From Collodictyon triciliatum (lineage: Eukaryota > CRuMs): a stretch of 29,519 nt of DNA. Below the pieces are notes generated by a model. It saw only the letters and a program-made list of their open reading frames with translations. It did no database searches and had not been told where the DNA came from. The position numbers and the translations under genes were made by a program. This document shows, piece after piece, positions 14,358-25,141 of this stretch. Location: NCBI GenBank assembly GCA_043381765.1, contig JBHJMP010000961.1, positions 1-29,519 on the forward strand, given 5' to 3'. Every line of letters begins with the position of its first letter. The stretch's first letter is position 1.

Positions 14358-14721
14358 GTCCTGTGCTTCTCTTGTTAGCGGACTGTTGATGGGACTTCAA
14401 GTTTGATCGCGCTTGTGATTTGATGAGTGAGATTTGATGAGGTTGTGATTTGGTGGTTGCTATTTCGTACTGTTTTTGTAGCTTTAAATTTAGAATAAAG
14501 AAATTTCCATTTGCGGAAAATACAGAGCCAGCCCGCACTCCCAACACAACAACTGCTGTTTCTCTGGTGTCCATGCTTTTTCCTATGCATTTGCTGGTGG
14601 CGATGGGCTCGCTCATGCTTCCATGGATGCAATCAGGCTTGGTTTGGCGCTGTGATAAGTCTCATGTGACTAGCGTTCGATATCGTTGCCCTCAAGCGAC
14701 GAGGCTCTTGTTAAGGATTTA
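14358..14721. promoter_or_regulatory. upstream region of SYF1, just past the cyclase-like gene end
   Basis: These 364 bases lie between the stop of the cyclase-like gene (14722) and the SYF1 start (14357), same strand. Three imperfect copies of GATTTGATGAG / GATTTGGTGG lie at 14415-14458, about 60-100 bases upstream of the ATG. A minus-strand AATAAA (14718-14723) overlaps the stop of the upstream gene, suggesting a very short 3' UTR there. Confidence 0.4.
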
Positions 14722-17700
14722 TTACTCACAAAGAGTTTGAATGACCGTGCCGTCATCCAACTCACATCGATTCTCCACTGTGATTTCATCTTCGCCGATC
14801 CATTCAACATTCTTGATATAAATATCCCAAACGTTCACATGGTCTTTGATTTGATAAATGGAGAATCTATCCCCCATCTTGGTTTCTATCTGCATCAAGT
14901 AGTGGATATCGAGGCCTCCCATTTTTCCAATATAGCTGTACACATTTTCAGTTACCTGAATGGTGGATGAGATGGACGAAATATTAACCCTGTCAATCTG
15001 CTGAACTGATTAATAAAGTAAGAAATAAATTGTATGACCTTACATATATATTTCCTTCAAGTGTGTGTCTCGTGGTGTACAGGGCCCTGGAAACTGCAGT
15101 ATGTTTGCCACTTATCAAATTGAAGAGAAATTATGCAGTTTTTTTTCTTTCGAATATGTACCTGGTAACCCCGCGCAATCAAAAACGAAGTGGTGTTTTC
15201 CTGGAATTCAATAAGAGGTCAAACACAGAAAAAGTATGTTCAAAATGACTTTGACCAGATATACGATAAATATCAACCAATCAGCCCACAGACTATGTCT
15301 CCGATGTCTATTACTATTTTTGCCCTAAATGATTGTACAATTGGATTCCTAATCAACTCGAGTGCGGACTGAACCTGCACGGTAGTAATATTTGAAGTTA
15401 AAGATAAAGCTCTAATAAACAAGTTTCCATAATTATCGGATATAGCACTATTGATATTTACCTGAAAAGAGAACGAAATACATCTTTTGATATAATCATC
15501 ATCATCATCAAGTTTTCTGTCCGATGAGCCTACTCCAGGTTCGCAAACAATCTACTTGGTATATGATTAGACAAAGTTTTTAAACTAATTTCATTTCCGT
15601 ATGTTTGGGAAGGAAGAAATCCACATCGATAACAAACAGGATGACACTCACTATGACACACGAGCCGTTGTTTTTAACCATTCTCAGTCTGTAGTAAACA
15701 CACATATTTTCAATCAACCTTATACAACCTATTCATTAAAAATTTTTTAAGAAAATAGTTTATGATATTGTTACAGAAAAATTGCCTGATATTATATCAA
15801 AATCTTGACTTATTGACGCACGAAGGTCGTATACATTGTTAATTTGGATATCCAAAGATATAATAGCAGCATTCTCTAATATTTGATAAGCCTTCCTAAT
15901 ATCATGAGGAGTTGCACCGATGATATCTTTGTTGAGTGTTGACAGAAGTGCACTTTCGTACGTTTTCTTTTCGTTTGTCTGCTTTTCGATAGCCTATTGC
16001 ATTTTTAATTCATTTTTTTATTATATGCAAGGTGGATAAAAGTTATCAGGATTTATAGTTTTAGTTTTAGTGTTCTTTTTCTTTTCTCTTTCTCTTAACA
16101 ATTATTTTGGTAAAATTACCAACCAAGAATACAATCATTCAAAGTAACATATGGTAATACAGCTCTTACATGTTTCAAATATTTTACATCCAAGTATTCT
16201 CTTCTTGAGGAAATATCCCTTGACATTGTGAAAACCGAAAAAAATATAAAAGCAGAGATGATATTATTAGCATACAAGATAAATGGGCTACTTGAACCGC
16301 TGCTTGCATCACTATTGTGGAAAAAATCAAAGTTTATATGTATAATCATTTTCTCAGTAAACTAATTAATATGTTTTGATTATGATTATGATTATGATTA
16401 TCGCATAAGATTCGTACTTGATGAGGTAAAAGTATTCCGCCATGATATATCCACTGTATGCAACCCACAATAAGAATTGAATCAAAAAGAATACTGGAGT
16501 TATTGTGACAGATGAGACAAAGTATATGGCAATCTGATAAATTTCAGAGTATAGGAATAAAAATGGACGCCATCCTATAGGACATGTCAGACCAAATCCA
16601 CCAAAAATATACTCCAATCGTAAAAGGGAAAGTGCACCATATACAGTTCCCACAATAAGCGGGATATCCCACGTTCCTAAAAGCCTGCTTCCTCTGGCAT
16701 CGGTGTGCTTTCCGAGGAAAAAACACACTGACAGAACAATTATGACCGGTATACCAACTGTGATACGAATCCACAGAACAGCATTTGTCTTCATATCAAA
16801 ATTACTGCATGTCCTCAATATTTCGTAGTCAATATACCCGTAAATGATGGAGCAAATGGTAGCAGATGATGCCTGGATTCTTAATTTTTATGATTTTAAT
16901 ATAGATGCGTTACACAGGATGAAAAAGGATAAATTCTTTGTTAATGTGAGTAAAATTACTTGGTTACTAAACAATTTCTGCGAGTTTTGAGGCTGTGTTG
17001 AAAACTCTGCTCCTCTATAGCGTCTCTGAAACGAAGGTCGCCCACATATGCGACAAGACCTCGTTCTCTTTTTGCTACAGCAAATGGACTTGTTGCGTCC
17101 TGGATACGTAAATCATTTTTGAATGTGAATTATTCGCTATAAAACAAACTAACATGAATTAATTGGCTAATTTTGAGATATTAATGGAACGGCAGATTAC
17201 GTGTTGGATTTTAAATTCAAGTTCATCATCTAAATCCTTATTATTTTGATTCGTTTCCCCAATCAGTGTGTATGGACAGGGCGGTTCTGAATTCAATAGT
17301 GCATCTTCATTCATGCGAAACTCGTAAATACTGGAGTCGGCAATCATATCTGGCAATCGTTGGAAGAAACAAAGGGAAAGCTATAGAAATTAATCATTGA
17401 TAATAAGACCATGAAGCCGCTCTAAAAAGCTTTAGATGTACCAATTTTACAGCTGCTACCTTTCGCACGGTATCATTCATCCATAAATCCTTCGTGGCCT
17501 CATCAACAATTACGGTCCATTGCGAACCATAATCGTTGCATAACATCGCCTGATCAAAACCTTATGAGGAGGAAAAAAGTCGTAAAGACAGTATATATCT
17601 CTTTGATATTCTTCTGTTCTGGATTGTAACTTATGGCAAACCACTTCCGATGATATTAAATGAAAGCTTTGAATTCTCCACTATTCCGCCACGCACATAA

Positions 17701-20159
17701 CCAACCGAGATTCCAATATTTACACTGACCTATTTTAGATGATTTTTGGTGATGTGTTTTAAAGTGAAACCACATTGATTAAATCCCACTTGACTAGGCG
17801 TCAACTTTTTACATTCTTGGAGCATTTGATAGCCAACTTCGATTGTATTCATGCTGCCTTCACCAAATAGCCCACTCACAAACTTTACACAGCCAGAGTT
17901 AGCAAGTGAGCATGTAAAAATAAATGAAGCAACTGAATACTTACAGTGAAACATAATCCTGATCGATTAGCAGCAGATATATACCAAAATATTGTTTAAT
18001 CCACCACAAATTGAGTCGTGTTAAATAACTTTGATAATTTACTAAAAGGAAACATAAACCAGCTCAAACCTGCGCAATTCGTCATATGTAAATTATATCT
18101 AAGCATGCATATGATTGTTAGTATCAGCTTCTAATATTATCTGTTGAAGAGAGTTACCTTTTTGATACGACCATGACTACCCTAGGGTTTTTTTTTGCTG
18201 TTTAAGTAATTGTTATACACATGTATTTGAAAATTCACATTCTAAAGTGATTGATAAGTCCATCAATAGCATTCATAAAACAATCAAAACATACTCTAGT
18301 ACATCTTCCGCTTCATAGATAGCAGATTCTACACATTTCGGCTCGTTTCTTTTCAGATTAATTCTCAGGGTCAAAATACCACATTTTGTTTCTTTGTAAT
18401 ATGGATGCTTTTGGGATTTCGGAGGATATCCTTCATTACAGGGCTAAAAAAATGGAAAAGAACATCAATCATATATGGACATTAGCTGAAAATGTTGGAA
18501 GTAATGTCTTACATCGGATATATGTTGGACAACAGAAATTTAGTGTCAGACTTTGTGAGTTCTATAGATTTTTCTATATGCTTTAGCTTTTGTCTAGCAT
18601 AGAAAGACCTAAATATGGAATCAAACATGTTTTTTTATTCTTCTTTTCAATTGGTACGAGTTAGGAGAGTGAAATATTGAGTCCATGCATCGTATTTCAT
18701 TCTCATTTTATTAGTATTCAATATTTCGATAGGAAAAATCCCACCTTCTCCTTTGAGCTTCTGTAATCCTTAAGGAAGATATGCTAAGAATTGAGGCCAA
18801 AGAAAATGAAAACATCACTCGTGAAACGATGATGATGTCCATGTTAGTGAAGATGCCCAGCAAAATAAATGCATAGAAATTTGCAAAAAGCGTAACACAA
18901 AACTTGTCATTGAAATGAACGGGAAACACTACTATGAACCCCTAATGGTTGACATAACACGGAACATTAATATTATAGATATTGAAATATGATTTTTTTG
19001 GTCAAAAATGTTCTATCATAATGATCATTTTCATCAAATTATCTTTGGATAATTAGATAGATAAAATACAATAAACTGTTTGTTCAATACTACGAACAAA
19101 AATATTACCACAGCCACAATTTCACTCTCTGCCAATATTCTATCAGGGTCAATCGAAATAAAAAAAACTGGAACAGTAAAATGAGTACAAAGTAGTATGC
19201 TGGCACGATCTTGAAATACAGTCTATAAAATAGTTGGTAAAATCACTGCCCCTATCACATTTTACTTTCTCACTTTCATGTTACGCTTCTATGCTATTCT
19301 ATTATAATTTTTCCTTTTCTTTTCTATTATTTTCTGTTTTTTCTTGAATATTATGCTCTCTTCCTCCATGAATATGTAAGCCTGCTTACTTTTGAGCATT
19401 ATTTTCATCCTTCCAATGATGAAGTTTGAACAGGATGAAAACTAATACACCTCCAACTATCAGACTAGCAGCAACGATGCATAAATACACAAGGAACCAG
19501 GCGCTGAAGGATGACGATATACTGTTATTTGAACAAAAATATTCAGGATTGATTCCATGAAGGGGATAATGCTACCAATACCGAGATTATAGTTGGTTTG
19601 GCGGGGTGATATATTTAAACCTCAAAAAACATAGTCTTTTCACTTATCAACCTGTTTACGGACTGGTTGGCTCCATACATGCAGCATAAAACTGAAAGCA
19701 AAAGTGATATATTTATACTTTCACGGGTAACTTCGAGTCTGTACTTCTATTCTAGTCCACTGTCTTTAAAGCTATAGATTAAGTTAACTCCTTTAGTTGG
19801 GGTGACTTAATCAAGTAAAATGAAGTATATACAATTCCAAAATACCTGAAAGTTTTTGTATCGATATCACATTTGGGAAAATATGCTGAGTTTTGTTGGT
19901 CTTTGATGTATTTTTGCAAGACTGCTGGAAGAGGTGATTGTGCTGATATAGTGCTTGCAGAGCTGTCTAAAGGGAAATCACTGCCCGTACCAATCAAGGT
20001 AGAATCACTGATAATCTTGTGATGCATTCCAACCGAAACATGTGTGCTGTGCCTTAGCTTTCTAATTCGCATGCGATATAGCCACCCGTATCTCTGCGCA
20101 ATCGCATATTTCGTGAAGTATCGTGTGGCATCTTGTGAGGGGAATGCCACAGGCTTCAT
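14722..20159 (-). CDS. two-half membrane protein with degenerate class III cyclase domains
   Basis: Layout: N-terminal region, membrane segments, cyclase-like domain 1, second membrane cluster, cyclase-like domain 2. This is the order of 12-TM adenylyl/guanylyl cyclases. Main exons, minus strand: 19846-20159, 19571-19390 and 19222-19126 (TM), 18941-18745 (TM), 18593-18513 (ends LLSNIYP, the usual linker), 18443-18295, 18181-18158, 17882-17790 (SGLFGEGS), 17729-17642 (VNIGISVGYVRGGIV), 17560-17460, 17380-17201, 17099-16960, 16879-16418 (several TM, e.g. IPVIIVLSVCFFLG), 16311-16188 (TM, then RREYLD), 15993-15775 (AIISLDIQINN), 15688-15652, 15551-15278 (KIVIDIGDIVCGLIG), 15200-15162 (HHFVFDCAGLP), 15093-15044 and 14955-14722 (VTENVYSYI then GKMGGLDIHYLMQIE). 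Cyclases keep two metal-binding Asp. In domain 1 these positions read R and G or S; in domain 2 only the first is Asp, with S at the second. Catalysis is therefore unlikely in my hand alignment. The true start may lie upstream of 20159. Joins in domain 1 (18160-18450) and at 15775/15688 do not hold phase. Confidence 0.65.
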
Positions 20160-21375
20160 ATGGTGTCCCCGTTGTTTTCGTTTCTTTTTTTAAAATATCA
20201 GTTTTCCTGCCATATCACACGGATAGTTTTCTCCTTCATTGTTTTTTTTATTGTTTTTATTGTTTTTATTGTTTTTATTGTTTTTTATTGTTTTTTTATT
20301 GTTTTTATTTTTTATTGTTTTTTTATTGTTTTTTATTGTTTTTATTGTTTTTTTATTGTTTTTTATTGTTTTTATTGTTTTTATTGTTTTTATTGTTTTT
20401 ATTGTTTTTTTATTGTTTTTTATTGTTTTTATTGTTTTTATTGTTTTTTATTGTTTTTTTATTGTTTTTTATTGTTTTTTTATTGTTTTTTATTGTTTTT
20501 TTTTATTGTTTTTTTTATTGCTTTTATTCTTTTTGTCGACAGGACTCGCCGACAGGCCAAAGCCTTCACATCCCAAGGTCACAGAGTCGCAGCCCTGGTT
20601 TGCAAAAAAAAGGTGCGACGCGCTCAAGGCGATATCTAAACTTTAATAGCTATCCATATGTGAATCAACAATAGTAATAAATTTACATATTGTGCAATGT
20701 ATTTTGTGACATATTCACTTTCAGGCAATCATACTGACTTTTAATTGTTCATATTAATAAATTCCACATGCAGAAATCGATTTCCATTTTGGATTATCTT
20801 GCAAATATAAAATTATGGGTTTATATGTTGATTACTCATATATACACCATTTCATTGAATGTCCGATTGTACACAGGGTTTTTTGACAGACAGAACAGCA
20901 GGCGTTGTCGCAGTGTTAACGAATCAAAAGCCGTTTCAACTCAATACCTTCCTTTTTTTTTTTTGCCCTATTTACTAATTTTTTTCTGCTCTTTACACTT
21001 CTGCTTCTGCTTGTATGTACTCTTTTTTTCGTTCTCTTTTGCTCATATTTTTCTTCTCTTTTTTTTTTCTCCCCCTTGTGTGTCTTCTCTTTCTTTTTCT
21101 CTTGTCTAATTCCTCTGCGATACCCCAGCTTTGTTGCCAACGCCCCTCAAAAAGCATTTTGATTATGTATAATATTTTTTTAGGACTGTTGAGCAATAAG
21201 GACTGGCTTGTAGGATCCTACTTTAACACCAAGAATACTTGTTGAGCAAATAATTCTACATAGCCTGGCGTGATGAAGAAGAATAATTCTTTCTAACTTG
21301 AACCAGATAGCAAAAATACCAAGCACCTTCTTTCACGCCTTAAGAATATTACATTTCAGACTCTAATACATTCCC
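20160..21375. promoter_or_regulatory. divergent intergenic region
   Basis: This region lies between the minus-strand cyclase-like gene and plus-strand exons from 21376. It holds the TTTTTATTG array (20236-20530), a GC-richer 105-base segment at 20531-20640, and a pyrimidine-rich tract at 20949-21105. No gene is supported; the long phenylalanine-rich frames over the array are repeat artefacts. Confidence 0.5.
20236..20530. repeat. (TTTTTATTG)n simple repeat
   Basis: Units of ATTG with a variable run of five to eight T extend over about 295 bases. This is the reverse complement of the array at 1134-1417, with similar length and similar unit-length variation. Confidence 0.95.
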
Positions 21376-21913
21376 ATGAACTGGGCTCATAGATTACCCG
21401 CGAACATGTCTTCCCGTGTTGAGGAAGCCTTGGGTGATCCATCATGTATATCTAATCACACACTTGTTGGAAATGAATCAAAATCTCACAATGTGTGGAA
21501 ATATGCCAGCAGCTCGTGGAATCCTCCTAGTCCGTCATTAGTTTCCATCTCAAATGCATCAGTTATCGCTAATGAGGTTTTAATTTTACGTTTTATGAAC
21601 CATTTGTTAACTGCATGAACATATAGTCTTGCTGGCGTATCTGCAGATTTTTGCTCTAATTCTCAACATCAAATCTCTTAAAATCAGAATACCCGGATTA
21701 ATAACCATGCACTTTATTCATCGACCAAGAATACCAGGTAAAAAAAAAGGATTTTAAGCATATGGGTATATGAATGCTGAGATGAGACACGAGGATAACA
21801 TCAGTGCTCTACTACTTTCATTTTGTTTATTAAATTTGTTAAAATGAGAAATACCTGACCTCGATTATTATGACACAGAGAATTTCCAATCACTGCCACT
21901 GCCAGTTGTCTAA
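21376..21913 (+). CDS. possible three-exon small protein
   Basis: Exons 21376-21576, 21647-21737 and 21879-21913 join in phase at GT-AG sites to 108 residues. The first exon carries potential N-glycosylation sites (NMS, NHT, NES, NAS). The second is basic and hydrophobic (IFALILNIKSLKIRIPGLI). The last ends SLPLPVV and the stop. No family is recognised. The stop at 21913 is 7 bases before the start codon of the LRR gene. These exons could therefore be the 5' leader of that gene, with an upstream reading frame, rather than a separate gene. Confidence 0.35.
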
Positions 21914-21920
21914 TACAAGT

Positions 21921-24900
21921 ATGAATTATAGCATCCTCAAAGCAGCAGCGCTTATTCTAATTCTCTGGATTGCTTTTATGGGGATTGAAAGTTCTTATGC
22001 ATCTAAAATGGAAAAGTCGTATACTTTTATTCCTTATTTCTTGATATCGCTTTTAACTAGATGCATATTGTTAGCTTGGCTCGAATAAAGGGAAAAAACT
22101 AGACTATAACACTCAATCCAAAATAAACAATTAAGGGGTACTATCATCGCGGGATGCAATTACACCAAGAAAGACCTCATATCCATGGACCCCAATGAAG
22201 CTCTCCAAATATTATTGCAAATTCACGACGAAGTGTGTCCTGCTCAAACCGATGAAGAACACATGACATCATATTCAAATGTCATAAAAGATGGACGTAA
22301 AGGTAAACAACCAGTTAATTTATGTAACTATAAATATAAACTATTTCCTATTAAATACTCATCCGTTACGGGAAGGTACTTGGATGGAAGAAGACTCCGA
22401 TATAATGAGCAACCGATGGAGAAAAGAAAACGTCAGTCAATTAGACATTCTTTCCACCTTCTTCACATTGGTCAAGGGTAATGACTGGGTAAATAATATG
22501 TTCTGGAAAGACCCCAATACTCCTCTTTGTCGATGGTTTGGAGTCCTCTGTTATCAAGAATGCCCGAACGACTACATCTTGGTAAAAATTTTGCATTTTT
22601 AATCAATTTAATTGTGTTTTTTTTTATTAAGATTATATCTTTTATTATTAGTTGAATGTTTGCCCTGTCATTGGCCTTTCTTTGCCGAACAACAACCTAC
22701 ATGGAAATATCCAAGAAGTTATGTCTACTTTACAAGGATTTCCATATATGAGCAATATAGACTTTAGCAATAATCGATTGTTTGGAGACCTACCAAATCT
22801 TCAATTCACATTAATTGCGAGTTTAAATATTTTGCTCAATGATATCACGGGGACCATTCCTGATTTCCAAGGGATGCCAAACTTACGAGTCCTTAGGCTA
22901 GATGATAATCAATTGAAAGGGACAATACCAAATTTTTCTGCTGTTTTTTCTCTTAATGCTATATCAGTTGGGGGATCTGAAAATATTGCAGGTGATTTCA
23001 GCACATAAATCTTTCAAAATTACACAATCTGATGAGTTATATCAGGTACCATTCCAAATTTCGACCAAATGCCAAATCTACAGGCCCTTGGCATCTATAG
23101 ATCCCGGGTCTCTGGTAAACTATGAATAAAATTCGTCTCTATTTAATGAGTAACAACCTTGTATGAATTACGATATTTTAAGTTATTTTTTTTAACTCAG
23201 GCCCAGTACCAGACTTTTCAAACTTTCAAAATATGTTTGCTATATACTTGTCTAATAACCTATTGAGTGGTGAGTATCGATATATTGAGAAAAATCATAC
23301 CGTACACAATAAAACAAAAGTGAAAAGGTGAAAAAAAATCTAATGTTGCCCTTTTTAACAGGTTCTATTCCGAATTTTTATCACGTCCCATTTGTCAATC
23401 AAATTTATTTGTCTGGAAACGAGCTCAACGGTGAATTTTATTCTATCAATATTTTGCTAGATTTTTTTTTTAAGACAAAGAGGTATTAACATGAGGTTAT
23501 CAAATATATGTATATCATCAACAGGAACTGTTCCTGACCTAAATAGGGTTTCCGTCCTATCAATATTTGATGTATCTAATAACCGACTTATTGGTAATAT
23601 CACCAATACCCACATCATTATTCTTTTCCCGAAAAATATAAATATGAATCAAAATCATAAGTGCCGAACGTGACATTATATTTAGGAAAAATACCTGATT
23701 TCAAAGGAATTTTATATTTGACGGAATTAGACATTTCCATGAATCAATTAGAGGGTAAACTAATCAGAATTACATGCATCTTGGCGCCTACTATGAAGCA
23801 AATAGAGATAATTGCACCTTTGTATGAATTATATTTGATATGGTTCATACACTAGGAGAAATCCCAGACTTCAGTTCTATTTCTCTAGTTGTCAAGTTGG
23901 ATTTGTCCAATAATAGATTTATTGGTATACTCCTCAACCAAGCACTCACTTTTGCAATTTAAGTGTAAATTTTAACACTTGATACGGTTCTTTATTCAGG
24001 GGATGTACCAGAGCTGCCAAATTTACCAATGACCCGATATTTGTATCTCTCTAGCAACTATCTAAATGGTAATATTTTACATCATCTTTTCTTTATTTCC
24101 TTTTCGCTTGCGTGTAAAAAAAACCATTTCAAATACATCAGGCTACATCCCGAACTTTCCAAATTTGCCAAACCTAGAAAGAATCGACTTATCTGACAAC
24201 ACCTTGAAAGGTTTTATATAACATGCGAAGAATCAAGTGCTTTTCTGATACGTCACAATATCACACTTCAATTAAAGTTCCGAAGGAAAAATCCATATTT
24301 TTTTTTAAAAAAGGACGGTTTTCTAGGAACTATGCCAGACTTTGAAAATTTGCCAAGCCTTATATCAATGGATATTTCAAACAATAAGCTAGCAGGTTTG
24401 CTAATACTTAACTGTATCAAAATAATAATTTCAGAAATGTCTTGTCTCTGACAATTCGTTATTTGTTATAGGAACTGTACCGAATTTCAGCCTTATTCCG
24501 AATATTTTTAATATGTCCCTTTCAAGCAATAATCTTGAAGGTAGTTTCCCCACATTACTCCAATTTATATACTTTTACTATATATAGTAAGATCATAATA
24601 ATCACCATTCTTTTTATCATTCCTATCGTTATTTTAGTATTTCACAGTTTGCTGACACTTATAAATATTGTAGGAGAGCTTCCAGACTTTGACAAAATCC
24701 CAAAAATAAATATGATTTTCATATTCAGTACCTTCATCAATGGTACATTTGTATTGTAAATTTATGAACATATATTGCATTTATAAAAAAAATCAACTGG
24801 ATACACAGGCACAATCCCAAACTTTCGTCACTTGCAAAAGATATCATCTTTGATTCTCCACAGCAACGAACTTTCAGGTACCTAGAAGCAAATATATGCA

Positions 24901-25051
24901 AATTCAGATGTAGTATAATTAAGTAAAGCACTATGTAACTGAAAACGGAATATTAGGAACAATCCCTGATTTCGGCTTTATCCGCAACGTATCTGTGATA
25001 GACCTATCAAATAACAAATTAAGTGGTAGGATGAAAATTTTACTGTCGATT

Positions 25052-25141
<90 letters not shown>

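Noticed and set aside
20123-20674. 183-codon Phe/Cys-rich plus-strand frame
   Set aside because: It is an artefact of the TTTTTATTG array; no transcript features were seen.
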